Assembly: GCA_016213725.1 (NCBI GenBank)
Contig: JACQZS010000243.1
Coordinates: forward strand, 1 to 37,836
DNA length: 37,836 nucleotides
Source of the DNA: Acidobacteriota bacterium
GTDB lineage: Bacteria > Acidobacteriota > Terriglobia > Bryobacterales > Bryobacteraceae
Reading direction: 5' to 3'
The notes beneath the pieces were generated by a model that worked only from the letters and a program-made list of their open reading frames with translations, was not told the origin of the DNA and made no database searches. Positions 9,508-18,679 of this stretch are shown here, one piece after another. Numbering within the stretch: the stretch's first letter is position 1; every line of letters starts with the position of its first letter. Position numbers and translations under genes: made by a program.

Positions 9508-10248
9508 ATTTCGTGTTCTCCCTGCGGGCCGGCTCTGCCGTGCCGTTGCTGCATCGGTCCAGCCCTACCGCTACCAGACCTGCGGCCGCACTATGCGGCA
9601 TCGGCCGGGCCCATCTCCGCACAACGCGTGAAGACGCGATCCCGAAAGCGAATCTCATGGACAACGGAAATGCATGTGAATGGCGGCATTGTGCTACCGG
9701 CCCAAGGCGCTGCGGAGGTGCGGCCCGAGCATGGGCGGCGCGCCGGAAACCTCGAAACTCCCGCACTCCCTCTTCACCTGATGCGCATCCCCAGCCTCAC
9801 CCACCGCCGACCATTCGCTCGCCAGCCCGCGATGAGCGTGCGCGAGCCCGTGATCCGGTAGTGCTGCGGCCACGGGCAACATATGTTTCTTATAACACAG
9901 GGATCTTCGACCCCTCAAAGCCGGCAGTGACAGCGGTTTTGCTGAGACATTTAAACTCTCAACACGGCGGTGCGCCGGAGGGGCTGCGCTTCCCCCTGCG
10001 AAGGCATTCCGGCGTGCCGCGAGCAAGTAGGGGGCGGGTGCGGTAATGGTATTCTGTGCAGATATGACGTTGGAGTAGATGTATTTGTTGCTGCCCGTCC
10101 CTGACCTGGTTCGCCCACTCTGTCGGCTGGCTCAGTCGCGGCACGGACCAGGAGGCGGACAAAGCCCCAGGGCAGCCCGGTTGCCGCGGCGATCAGGTTT
10201 CATTAGCGGCAACTGGCGGGCTTCCTGCCGCGGCGTGGAGAGTCGACA
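9508..10248. other. 741-bp intergenic region without recognised gene
   Basis: Neither strand gives an ORF with protein-like composition; short Arg/Pro/Ala-rich ORFs are GC-driven. It separates the divergent GT2 and flippase genes and so must contain two promoters. An AT-richer patch lies around 9880-9960. I found no confident RNA structure, repeat or transposase remnant. Confidence 0.4.
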
Positions 10249-11706
10249 TTGCATTCCCTAAACAGGATTCTTAGTAAGAGCGCGTCCCTTTCAGTGCCCA
10301 TGCTGGCATCGAGAGTTCTTTCGATCCTGGTGGTTCCGATCTATGCCCGCTATCTGTCCACGGCCGAATTCGGAGTCTTGGAGCTGCTCGACCTCACTCT
10401 GTACTTCTTCACCGCGCTTTGCGCCCTGCAACTCAGCAATGCCGTGGTCTATTGCGTGGGAGACCGGCCGCCGGAATCACACAATCGGATTTACAGCACG
10501 GTCTTGATCGCCGGGTTGTCGTTCGGCATGGGGGTCTTCCTGATGGGGAGTCTGTCCAGTCCGGTTCTCAGCCGCCTGGTATTCAACTCCACTGCCTACA
10601 CGGCTGCCTTGATTTGGTACTTCGCCGCGTTCGCCCTCAATCCGGTGATCGAAGTTGGCATGATCATCCTCCGGCTGAAGGACCGCATCGGCGTCATGAA
10701 CACCGTCGCCATTGCGCGTAGCGTGCTGCAGGCCGTGCTGAGTATCATCTTCCTCAGCGCGTTTCGCCTGGGCTACATGAGTTTTGCCTGGTCCTCGCTA
10801 GCCGTATCGGTCCTGTTCGGCTTGGGTGTCCTGGCGGTTGCCTATTCCCAGATGCCGATTGTGCTCGACCGGGCGATCATGAAGACCGTGGTGAAATATG
10901 CCGCACCCCTCGGACTCGGTTCGTTTGCCATGCTGATCGTCCACTACGGCGACCGATTCTTCCTGCAGCGCTACGCGTCTCTCTCCGACGTGGGCATCTA
11001 TGCGCTGGCCAACAAGATCGGTATGCTGGTTTACTTCTTCCAGGGACCCTTCAGCGCCTATTGGGCCGTGGAGCGTTTCCGCGTGATGAACGATCCCGCG
11101 GGAGCGGCCCACTACGTCCGGATTTTCACCTACCTGACTCTGGCGCAAGGCGCCGCGCTGCTCGCCCTGGCCGTGGCTGCCCGGCCGGTAGTGGCCCTCT
11201 TCCTGCCCCCGGCTTACGCTGACGTGGCGACCTACGTGCCCTGGATCGCCTTGGCGTTCGTCCTGCGCTCCCTGGGAGAGCACCTCAGGGGTGTGCTGCT
11301 GGTGCGCGCCCGCACTACTTACGATACGGCCATCTGCGTGGCCGGCTCCGTGCTTTGCCTGCTGCTTTATCTCGGTCTCATTCCGTCTTTCCACGTCGCA
11401 GGCGCCACGGCCGCCACGGTTATCGCATTCGCCGCGCTTGTCGTCATCAGTTTTGTCGCCGCTCAGCGGGCGCACCACTTCGACTATGAATATGGCCGCC
11501 TCGCGCGTATTGCCGTCGCCGTCTGCGTTCCCGTCTGCGCGCTGTTCGCCGTGCTGCCCGTGCCGCTCTGGCTGCAGACGCTTCTCGGGTTGGCGTGCCT
11601 TTTGTTCTATGCGGTGATCCTTAGGTTCTCCGGCTTCTTCCAGCCCGACGAGTTGGACGCCTTGCGGCGCAACCTGTCGAAGGCAAAGAGCTTGATCTCG
11701 GCATGA
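10249..11706 (+). CDS. Wzx-type oligosaccharide flippase
   Basis: A 485-residue polytopic protein with about 12-14 hydrophobic helices, of the MOP/polysaccharide biosynthesis superfamily. The N-terminus (SASLSVPMLASRVLSILVVPIYARYLSTAEFG) is the classic amphipathic first helix and loop of Wzx flippases. YAAPLGLGSFAMLIVHYGDRFFLQRYAS is the equivalent start of the second half. It would move undecaprenyl-linked repeat units across the inner membrane to the ligase/polymerase. The likely start is TTG at 10249, because GGAG lies 8 nt upstream; no better ATG is present. The next glycosyltransferase follows 85 nt later on the same strand. Confidence 0.92.
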   Translation: MHSLNRILSKSASLSVPMLASRVLSILVVPIYARYLSTAEFGVLELLDLTLYFFTALCALQLSNAVVYCVGDRPPESHNRIYSTVLIAGLSFGMGVFLMGSLSSPVLSRLVFNSTAYTAALIWYFAAFALNPVIEVGMIILRLKDRIGVMNTVAIARSVLQAVLSIIFLSAFRLGYMSFAWSSLAVSVLFGLGVLAVAYSQMPIVLDRAIMKTVVKYAAPLGLGSFAMLIVHYGDRFFLQRYASLSDVGIYALANKIGMLVYFFQGPFSAYWAVERFRVMNDPAGAAHYVRIFTYLTLAQGAALLALAVAARPVVALFLPPAYADVATYVPWIALAFVLRSLGEHLRGVLLVRARTTYDTAICVAGSVLCLLLYLGLIPSFHVAGATAATVIAFAALVVISFVAAQRAHHFDYEYGRLARIAVAVCVPVCALFAVLPVPLWLQTLLGLACLLFYAVILRFSGFFQPDELDALRRNLSKAKSLISA

Positions 11707-11791
11707 TTCCGGGTTCCTTGATCGGTGTCGCCTGGCGAGGAGTATCACGCATGCCGCTGGCCGGTCTTACGGTTCGCGGCTGGGAGGACTC

Positions 11792-13105
11792 ATGTTGAAA
11801 CGGATCCAGGGGCTGGCAAACAAGGCCTTCACTCATCTGCGGTTGCTGCGTGACGATCCGGAGACGTTTGGCCGGAATGTCCTGCAGTACACCCAGCCGC
11901 AGCTCTTCGAATCAAGGCTTGTCGATGTCCTTTCCTGTCCCCAGCATCATCTGCACGTAGATCCCGATCGGCCTCCCGCCCTCAACGTGATGCAGGCCGG
12001 GCTCGGTTCGGCCGGCATGACAGGCGGCCCGAACACCATCGTCCTCCTCGCCGCCTTGGCCGCGGAAACCGGGTTAACCGTGCGCATTGTCACCCATTCT
12101 CCCGGCGCTACCACCGACTTCAGTTGGTTCGCGAGTCACGTCAGCAGCCTGCTGGGGCGGCCCATGCCTCCTACCCTGGAGGTTGTTTCTGCCGCTGACT
12201 CGGATCATCCCGCAACCGTCGGCAAGCGCGACCTCTGGCTGGCCACGCATTGGACTACCGCTCAGGCCGTCAAGCCCATTCTCGACCTGATGCATCGCCG
12301 TTGGTTCCTTTACCTGATCCAGGATTTCGAGCCCGGCTTCTATCCCTGGTCCAGTAACTACGCCCTCTCGCTGGAGACCTACCAGATGCCGCACCGGGCG
12401 ATCGTCAATGAACGGTTCCTGGCGGACTATCTGGTGGAACGCCGCGCCGGGCTCTATGCCGAGGCAGGCTTTGGCGCTCAACACGCCATCGCTTTTGATC
12501 CCGCCGTCGATCGGCGTGTCTTCTATCCCCCCACCCAATCCTCTCCCGGTTCCAAGCGCAGGCTGCTGTTCTATGCGCGCCCCACCAACCCCAGAAACCT
12601 CTTCGGCCTCGGACTACAAGCCTTGCGGGCTGCCGTTCGCAACGGCGTGTTCTCCGGCGATTGGGAGTTCCTGAGCATCGGCAGCCGCGGCAGCCTGCCT
12701 GTTCTTGACTTGGGTTCCGGCCTTCAGCTCAGACCCGAGCCCTGGGCCGGGTATTCCGCCTATGCCGATCTGCTGCGGACCGCCGACCTGCTGCTGTGCC
12801 CCATGCTGTCGCCGCATACCAGCTATCCCGTCCTCGAGATGGCCGCCTGCGGCGGTACTGTGGTGACCTGCAGCTATGGCCCGAAGAGTGCCGCGGCTCT
12901 GGCCGCTCTCTCGCCGGATATCCTCGGCGTCCCGCCCACTTCGCAAGGCCTCCTCGATGGCCTCGCCGCCGCTGCTCAACTCGCCGGCAAGCCGAAACAA
13001 GACCGCCTCCAATTGCCGGCTTCCTGGGACGACGTGCTTCCGCCCATCGTCGACTGGGTTGTCCACAATGTGAACGGCGTCGATTGGCCGTTTGGCGGCG
13101 GCTGA
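11792..13105 (+). CDS. WsaF-like GT4 glycosyltransferase (rhamnosyltransferase-like)
   Basis: A 437-residue protein resembling the GT4 rhamnosyltransferase WsaF and related rhamnan-synthesis proteins. It has a glycine loop (GLGSAGMTGGPNTIVLLA), a WLATHWTTAQ segment, and the diagnostic YLIQDFEPGFYPWSSNYALS block. LLFYARPTNPRNLFGLGLQAL and HTSYPVLEMAACGGTVVT complete the C-terminal nucleotide-sugar site. No signal peptide; probably cytosolic. A rhamnose donor is suggested by family resemblance only. It follows the flippase and is likely co-transcribed. A strong hairpin lies 46 bp after its stop. Confidence 0.85.
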   Translation: MLKRIQGLANKAFTHLRLLRDDPETFGRNVLQYTQPQLFESRLVDVLSCPQHHLHVDPDRPPALNVMQAGLGSAGMTGGPNTIVLLAALAAETGLTVRIVTHSPGATTDFSWFASHVSSLLGRPMPPTLEVVSAADSDHPATVGKRDLWLATHWTTAQAVKPILDLMHRRWFLYLIQDFEPGFYPWSSNYALSLETYQMPHRAIVNERFLADYLVERRAGLYAEAGFGAQHAIAFDPAVDRRVFYPPTQSSPGSKRRLLFYARPTNPRNLFGLGLQALRAAVRNGVFSGDWEFLSIGSRGSLPVLDLGSGLQLRPEPWAGYSAYADLLRTADLLLCPMLSPHTSYPVLEMAACGGTVVTCSYGPKSAAALAALSPDILGVPPTSQGLLDGLAAAAQLAGKPKQDRLQLPASWDDVLPPIVDWVVHNVNGVDWPFGGG

Positions 13106-13151
13106 TCTTCCTTGCGCTCGCCAAGCCCTCCCCGCGGTTCGCTTCGGGGAA

Positions 13152-13177
13152 GCGTGCGCCGGCGGAGCGGCGCACGC
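13152..13177. terminator. Hairpin between convergent genes
   Basis: A perfect 9-bp inverted repeat (GCGTGCGCC / GGCGCACGC) with an 8-nt loop lies in the 83-bp gap between the converging genes ending at 13105 and 13189. Position and stability suit a bidirectional terminator, although no T-run follows on either strand. Confidence 0.5.
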
Positions 13178-13188
13178 CTCACCATTCG

Positions 13189-16143
13189 TCACTGAACCGT
13201 TCCGATGACCCTGCCTGTCCCGCAGGTGATTCGAAAACGGTAGGGACCCGCGCCCAATCCGGATACCGACACCGTCCGCGCCACAGCCCCGCCTCCATCG
13301 CTGGTGTCGCCGCCGTCTGAGGAATCCGCTAATGCTCCCGCCACCGTGTACTTGCACGCGCCAAGGTCCGGAGCACTGTAGCGCAGCGTGACTGTGCCGC
13401 TGGCCGCGGAGGCGCGGACATCTGCCGGATCGGGCCTGCGCTGAAAGGTCCACATCGGACTGCCGTGCGATGGATCGGTGTTCGAGTTGATGATCTCGTG
13501 CGCGGCGATGATCCTCTCTAATGCCGCTCGCGTCGAGGCGTAACCCGGCGTCGACGCATCAGCGGAGACCGCGAGTCCTGCCCTGGCGAGAGTCGTGTAG
13601 CCCCCCGACCAATCGTTGCCAAAGAAGAGATGCTGGAATCTGACGCCCGCACCGCTGGCGTGAGTGGTGGCCGTCGTGCCGAGCGCCCCCCGGCCAGACG
13701 GGCAAACTGTAGCGGTGACCACTCCATTCCGAGGGCTGCCGGTGAGCTTGCAGATCACGATGGCTTCGCTTTCCACCCAAACCACACCGATCGGCTGCGA
13801 GTACAACCACCCATATGATGTGTTCGCCTCGCCCGCCATGGCCCCGGAGAATTGAAACGTGGTGTCAGCAAGCCCCATGCTGGCCGCAGTTGTGCCAGTC
13901 AGATCCAGCAGCGTATTCATCTCGGTTCGATTGGCCGGAGCCTTCCCTACGCCTGCTTTGAGCATGGTGGTCGGATGGACGTAGAATGCAATCGCCGGAG
14001 GATAAGCCGCCTCATCCATCATCGTCCGTGAGCTGAACAATGAGGCCTCGGCCAGGGTGCGCTTGAAAACGGGGCTTCCGCCGGTTGTCAACACGCCGCT
14101 TTGGTTGGCCCACGCGAATGTGGTGAGTAGGAAGTTGTGCTGCCAGACCGACATACCGCCGCAGGCCAATGAGGAGTGGTTCCCGTTGGGGTTGCCCACT
14201 TGCGTGCTCCCGAAGTGGGTGATCCTCAAGTCGCTGGCGCCGGCCGCCTCGCCAAACGCTTTCCGTCCGATGCACCATGGACGAGTCTCTGTGTCCCATG
14301 CATAACCGGCACAGGTTGTGTCCGCCGGCGCGTACAATCCGTCGGTCACGTTGAAGTACCCCTCCCAGGCCGCGTCGATGTTCCGTAGTTTCGAGGCGAA
14401 GTACGCTGCTTCCGCGTCTGTCTCATTGGCAATCGCCGCACCCAGCCAGATGTCTCTGGTGGTCCAGGACGCACCCCGGAGCTGCTCGTTATTGATAGAC
14501 CTCATCCCCATCGGACTCCCTGATCCGTACCAGGGCGAAGCGCACGCGCCCCCCATGCTCGTCGCGTTCCAGTTCCCGCGCCACGGATTGCCGCCCTGCA
14601 CGCTCAGCTGCGCCAGAAAATACTGCTCCCAGATGTAGAAAGGCCTTCCGGTCAGCAGCGCAGGGAGAAAGAAGAAAGAGGGCTGGTGGGCCAGGTCCCT
14701 TGTCCAGTTCTGAGTGTAGGCCACGTCCCCGTTGTACAGTGACCCGTCGCACGGCGCCGTGGAGCAGACCGGATCGAACGCGTCTGCCGCCGCGACGTAA
14801 CTGTCCGTGGTCTTCTCGCGGTCGCACAGCCCCACAGTCGGCCGGCTGTCGGCGTTGACTGTCTTGCCGAAATAGGACGTACGGGAAGCGTCCGACTCCC
14901 AATAGTGGATCGGGTATGACGTAGCGGCGTCCGCGTTCCCGACGAGCAGCTTGTTCCACACGTCCAACTTCCGTGTGGCCGTCCAGCCGGCGTTTCCCAT
15001 TCCGTAGAGATAGTAGGCGTACCACTGGGGAATCGGGGCGATGTCCCCGCGGCCGCCCGTGTTTGGGATGTACTTCAACCACAGCGCGCAGTTGCCGGAC
15101 GCCGGCGTACACCACTCGGGCTTTTCGGTGACCGTTCTGGAATCGTAGGTCGAGAGAAGCCCATCGACTTTGCTTTGTGCGAAGTTCAATGAGGTGTCGT
15201 AAGGCAGCAAGGCCCGCGAGTACACCATATAGGCGAAATTGAAGTCCACCACTGCCGCCGATGGAGCCGTGCCGCTCCATTGGACGGTATGCCAGGTTCG
15301 CCGCGTGATCATGTTCGGAGTCCCGGCACTCGTGATCGTGCAGCCCGTTCCGGCGCAGTAACTCTCCGTCGTGCCGGCAGCCCCGGTCAGCACCCTGAGC
15401 CTGTCCAGCGGGATGCGCTGGAGGCGAGTAGTCGAGGCGTTCCATAGAATCGCTTCGACCTCCACCCCCGGCCATGCGGAGGCTGTGCCAGAGGCGGGCC
15501 AGAACTGCACCATGATGATCGGGTGCAGGCTCTTGTACTGGGAGGCCGATGGCGCCTGCCACGAGCCTCCGCTGTACTGCCAGCCGAAATCATACGAAAG
15601 GGCCGCGGTGCGATCTTCTGCGATGGCCCATGTCACCACGGGCCCGCGCAAGTAGTAGCGCCACGTGCCGGCAGCGAGCATCGTCTTCGCGTTCGCCGTG
15701 TAGCTGATCGAGTTCAGCGTCCCTTCGACAATCCCGTTCCACGATCCGCTGCCGCCGCCTGTGTCGAACGCCAGCATCCCGGCCTGGTCCAGCGCCGCCG
15801 CGTCGGTGGCGGTGTCGTCGCCGGCCGAGGAACGGTTGGTGTCGTTCACGAAATCCGCCGTCACGCTGCCGCTGCCGGCGATGTCCTGCCGCCATGAGAC
15901 GTAGGCCAATCTCACGCTGCCGTCGTCCCATCTCGCCTTCACGTCGCACTGCCACGCTCCCGGCGCGGCCCCCGCCACTCTCGGCTTGGCGTAGCTGGCA
16001 ATCTCGCCTCGCGCGAACCAGCGATGGATCAGTACCGGGCGCGCCGTTTGCGCCGCCGCCGCCGCGTCATGGATCGTCACGCTGTTGTCCAGCGCCGGCA
16101 GCGGAAGGCACAGAAGTATTCCCATCAACGCTCGCTTCATCAT
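13189..16143 (-). CDS. Large secreted protein of unknown function, paralogue of the 6234-8597 lipoprotein
   Basis: A 984-residue exported protein with a Sec signal peptide (MMKRALMGILLCLPLPALDN). Blocks shared in order with the 787-residue lipoprotein include RPVLIHRWFARGEI, RWDDGSVRLAYVSW, YYLRGPVVTWAIAEDR, CALWLKYIPNTGGRGDI, DLAHQPSFFFLPALLTG, INNEQLRGASW and WQHNF. It is about 200 residues longer. Extra parts include a segment near residues 805-835 with RGALGTTATTHASGAG, a motif style seen in phage tail proteins, and a C-terminal Fn3-like beta domain (about 905-984). Many Cys and Trp residues fit an extracellular protein. It is the third gene of a compact operon and overlaps the preceding gene by 4 bp (ATGA). 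Polysaccharide hydrolysis or lysis is my guess. Confidence 0.88.
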   Translation of the reverse strand: MMKRALMGILLCLPLPALDNSVTIHDAAAAAQTARPVLIHRWFARGEIASYAKPRVAGAAPGAWQCDVKARWDDGSVRLAYVSWRQDIAGSGSVTADFVNDTNRSSAGDDTATDAAALDQAGMLAFDTGGGSGSWNGIVEGTLNSISYTANAKTMLAAGTWRYYLRGPVVTWAIAEDRTAALSYDFGWQYSGGSWQAPSASQYKSLHPIIMVQFWPASGTASAWPGVEVEAILWNASTTRLQRIPLDRLRVLTGAAGTTESYCAGTGCTITSAGTPNMITRRTWHTVQWSGTAPSAAVVDFNFAYMVYSRALLPYDTSLNFAQSKVDGLLSTYDSRTVTEKPEWCTPASGNCALWLKYIPNTGGRGDIAPIPQWYAYYLYGMGNAGWTATRKLDVWNKLLVGNADAATSYPIHYWESDASRTSYFGKTVNADSRPTVGLCDREKTTDSYVAAADAFDPVCSTAPCDGSLYNGDVAYTQNWTRDLAHQPSFFFLPALLTGRPFYIWEQYFLAQLSVQGGNPWRGNWNATSMGGACASPWYGSGSPMGMRSINNEQLRGASWTTRDIWLGAAIANETDAEAAYFASKLRNIDAAWEGYFNVTDGLYAPADTTCAGYAWDTETRPWCIGRKAFGEAAGASDLRITHFGSTQVGNPNGNHSSLACGGMSVWQHNFLLTTFAWANQSGVLTTGGSPVFKRTLAEASLFSSRTMMDEAAYPPAIAFYVHPTTMLKAGVGKAPANRTEMNTLLDLTGTTAASMGLADTTFQFSGAMAGEANTSYGWLYSQPIGVVWVESEAIVICKLTGSPRNGVVTATVCPSGRGALGTTATTHASGAGVRFQHLFFGNDWSGGYTTLARAGLAVSADASTPGYASTRAALERIIAAHEIINSNTDPSHGSPMWTFQRRPDPADVRASAASGTVTLRYSAPDLGACKYTVAGALADSSDGGDTSDGGGAVARTVSVSGLGAGPYRFRITCGTGRVIGTVQ

Positions 16144-17171
16144 CGAACCCCCTGCGTGGAAATGCGCGCCTTCGCCCCGTAGTAGTCCAGGTACAGCGAC
16201 TTCGACGCCGCCTCGTTGGTCTTCAGCCGCACCTCCGTCTGCAGCGCTTTATCGTTCACGATGGTCGCCGTCACATCGCAGCCCGCTCCGCAGAGTGTTT
16301 TCTCAACGCCGTCCAGCTTCATGCGCACCTTGCCTTGTTCCACGTCGTCGCCTTGGATGCAGAAGGTGTGCCATGCCGTGTCTCCCGCGATTCCGGTGTC
16401 AAAGTCGGCGTTGGTGCCCGCGGTGTACTTCCCGGTGCGGAACCGGAAGTTCTGCGCCGTTGTGGTCGCGTCGTAGTAAAGCGCCACGTAGTTGTACCAG
16501 GCGAACAAGCTCGTATCGTTGCCTAAACCGATCCAGGCCGACATCTGCGTCGTCGTCCCGAGCTTGAAAACCCAGCACGCCTTCCAACCTGTCCTCGAGG
16601 CGTCCAGCCACGCCGACGTCTTGGCGTAGGGCGCCAGGGTCAGTGCAAACGCCGTGCCTGACGTGGCGCCGGTCTGCAGCAGCCACTGTCCGGGGTGATT
16701 CGGCCCATCGGTCATGTCGGTGTTCCCCGGCTGCACGCCGCTGAGGGAGTACCCCGATCCGCCCAACCCCGCCAGAAACCAGAGGTTTTCACCCATAATC
16801 CATCCGGCATTGCTGGCGTTCTGTTGCGCCACCGCCATACATTCCTCCCGATGCACCATCCATCCCACGTCCGTGGGGTCAGGCTCGGCAGCACTTGCAG
16901 CCGCGCCGGCTGCGACTGTCCACGTGTTGGCGGCCGTACACAGGTACAGGTTGCGGCCCGCCGCCGCGTCGGTTTTGAAATAGGTCTGTCCCACTGAGCA
17001 GGTAGCCGGCAGCGCTATACCGCTCTTGTTCGGAGCCGTCGACGACGACGCCCCAAAATCCACCACGTTCGCCGTCAACGTGCCCAGCACCGCCAGCGAA
17101 CCGTTCACCGTCATACCCCACAACAGAGCCGCGCTCAACAAAGCGAGCAACAGAACCAGTATTCTTCTCAT
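16140..17171 (-). CDS. Secreted LamG-like protein with phage-tail-like N-terminus
   Basis: A 343-residue protein with an N-terminal signal peptide (MRRILVLLLALLSAALLWG). Residues about 50-95 contain LPATCSVGQTYFKTDAAAG followed by NLYLCTAANTW, a short beta motif common in tail-fibre-like and surface proteins. The rest reads as a concanavalin/LamG-like jelly roll: FALTLAPYAKTSAWLD, WHTFCIQGDDVEQGKVRM, LDGVEKTLCGAG, and a final LDYYGAKARI strand. Such folds bind glycans or build surface appendages. It starts 1 nt after the stop of the repeat protein and its stop overlaps the start of the 984-residue protein, so the three are almost certainly co-expressed. Function not known. Confidence 0.82.
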   Translation of the reverse strand: MRRILVLLLALLSAALLWGMTVNGSLAVLGTLTANVVDFGASSSTAPNKSGIALPATCSVGQTYFKTDAAAGRNLYLCTAANTWTVAAGAAASAAEPDPTDVGWMVHREECMAVAQQNASNAGWIMGENLWFLAGLGGSGYSLSGVQPGNTDMTDGPNHPGQWLLQTGATSGTAFALTLAPYAKTSAWLDASRTGWKACWVFKLGTTTQMSAWIGLGNDTSLFAWYNYVALYYDATTTAQNFRFRTGKYTAGTNADFDTGIAGDTAWHTFCIQGDDVEQGKVRMKLDGVEKTLCGAGCDVTATIVNDKALQTEVRLKTNEAASKSLYLDYYGAKARISTQGVR

Positions 17172-17172
17172 T

Positions 17173-18603
17173 TCAGAACCCCCGAATCACCCGGCCGCCG
17201 AAGGCCAGTCCGTCTCCCACCGAAATCCCCACAGCTGTCGCATTGCACAGCCGCACCACAATCAGATTGTTGGCCGCATACATCATGCCGAGCAGACCGT
17301 TCGCCAGGTATGGAAACACCGGCGCGATCGCGTCGCCCGGTTGGACCCCCGCCGCCGTGATGTTCTTCTCCAGGCAGCTGGCCGCCGCCAGCGTGCCCCA
17401 GCCCGTGGGGTTTCCCACGTAGAACGCCTGCGACGCCGCGCCTCCATTCGGATCCACACGCACCGGATCCTGCGACGTTCCCGTGCCTGTAACGCCCCCG
17501 CTCGTGACCACTGATCCGCCGCCGCCGCCGCCCGAAGCCGTCGCCCACGTCCCGTCTCCTCGCAGGAACACGGTCGAGTTCGCCGTCCCGCTTCCTAGGC
17601 GCGCCGCCGGCAGGATGCCCGATGTGATCTTCGACGCATCCAGCGATGGGATTTGCACCGCCGCCAGCGTGCCCGTGGTGATCTTCGACGCATCCAGCGA
17701 TGGGATCTGCACCGCCGCCAGCGTGCCCGTCGTGATCTTTGAGGCGTCCAATGCCGGCACCTGCGCCGCAGTCACCGCTCCCCCCAGATGGGAGAGCTGC
17801 AGGCTCGCCTCAACGATATCGATCGTCGGCGCTCCGGCCACGCCATCGCCATTCGCCACGCTCACTTTGGTGCTGCCGCCCGTCAGGCTTCGCGCCTGCC
17901 AGGCCACTCCCGTCCAACTCTGCAGCCCCGCCGCCGACGGGTTCGTTCCTCCGCCTCCGCCGGCGCCGCCTGACGCCCAACCCCCGTTCACCGTGTTCAC
18001 CACGCAGCTCCCACTTTGCGGTTGGCCGAATGTCACTTGCACCGTGCTTGCATCGACCACCCGGATCTCATCCGGCTGCACCACCGCGCCGTTAGTGTCA
18101 TAACAACTCACCAGCACGTTGGCCGTGCCCTGGTTGTGCGCCACGGTGACCGCCGTCTGCGAAGTGAAGCTCTGCCCGGCGTTCGGCACCATCGCCGCGC
18201 ACGGTTTGCCGCTGCTGGTCAGGCTGCCGCTGGCGTCAAACTGCGCGCACTCTCCGCTGTTCACCGTGCCGCCGCCATAGGTCTGCAGCACTCCGCTGGC
18301 GCCCTGCTTTCCGCTGATGCCCGACAGGTCAGCCAATCCATGGCTGTGCGCCGCCACGGCGCTCCAGACCCCGGCGGGCGTACAGTAATAAAGCCCCGTC
18401 GCCCCGGTTGTCAGCGCAACAACCTCGCCACTGGCGCAACCGGCCGGCAGCGATGCCACCGTTCGCGCCGGCCGCGTGAAACTCTGCCCTCCGAAATCGC
18501 CGCCTCTGGTCTGATTCGGAATTGGGACGCTGGTCTGTCCCACCGCCAGCACCGAGGCGGCCGCCAGCACCGGCAGCCAGCCGATGCACCTCTTCTCGTT
18601 CAT
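17173..18603 (-). CDS. Secreted tail-fibre-like repeat protein
   Basis: A 476-residue exported protein. I start it at the ATG at 18603 because AGGAG lies 6 nt upstream and the signal peptide (MNEKRCIGWLPVLAAASVLA) begins there. Tail-fibre features follow: GLYYCTPAGVWS, a Gly-rich linker, then three tandem 18-residue units around LDASKITTGTLAAVQIPS (about residues 273-326), and STVFLRGDGTWA. Repeats of this type form beta-helical or trimeric shafts in phage tail fibres. A second Gly-rich linker leads to a C-terminal domain ending VGDGLAFGGRVIRGF. There are no capsid, portal or lysis genes nearby, so this is a host surface protein rather than a prophage. It heads the operon with 17171 and 16143. 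Confidence 0.82.
   Translation of the reverse strand: MNEKRCIGWLPVLAAASVLAVGQTSVPIPNQTRGGDFGGQSFTRPARTVASLPAGCASGEVVALTTGATGLYYCTPAGVWSAVAAHSHGLADLSGISGKQGASGVLQTYGGGTVNSGECAQFDASGSLTSSGKPCAAMVPNAGQSFTSQTAVTVAHNQGTANVLVSCYDTNGAVVQPDEIRVVDASTVQVTFGQPQSGSCVVNTVNGGWASGGAGGGGGTNPSAAGLQSWTGVAWQARSLTGGSTKVSVANGDGVAGAPTIDIVEASLQLSHLGGAVTAAQVPALDASKITTGTLAAVQIPSLDASKITTGTLAAVQIPSLDASKITSGILPAARLGSGTANSTVFLRGDGTWATASGGGGGGSVVTSGGVTGTGTSQDPVRVDPNGGAASQAFYVGNPTGWGTLAAASCLEKNITAAGVQPGDAIAPVFPYLANGLLGMMYAANNLIVVRLCNATAVGISVGDGLAFGGRVIRGF
17624..17785 (-). repeat. Tandem 54-bp coding repeats
   Basis: Three consecutive 54-bp units begin at 17624, 17678 and 17732, marked by GTGATCTT(C/T) on the plus strand. 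The first two are almost identical; the third has diverged. They encode the 18-residue tail-fibre-like repeat of the surrounding gene. Near identity of two copies suggests recent duplication or slippage. Confidence 0.85.
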
Positions 18604-18679
18604 CTCTCGCTCCTTTCGAGCGCGGCAGCTTGCGTCCGGGCGCAATGCCGCGTCCCGCCAAGAAGAGAAAACGGGTCAA

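Noticed and set aside
17624..17785. CRISPR array
   Set aside because: Repeats are in-frame 54-bp coding units without unique spacers, and no cas genes are present.
13189..18603. Prophage or tail-module remnant
   Set aside because: Tail-fibre-like motifs are present, but each protein has a bacterial signal peptide and there are no capsid, portal, baseplate, integrase or lysis genes.
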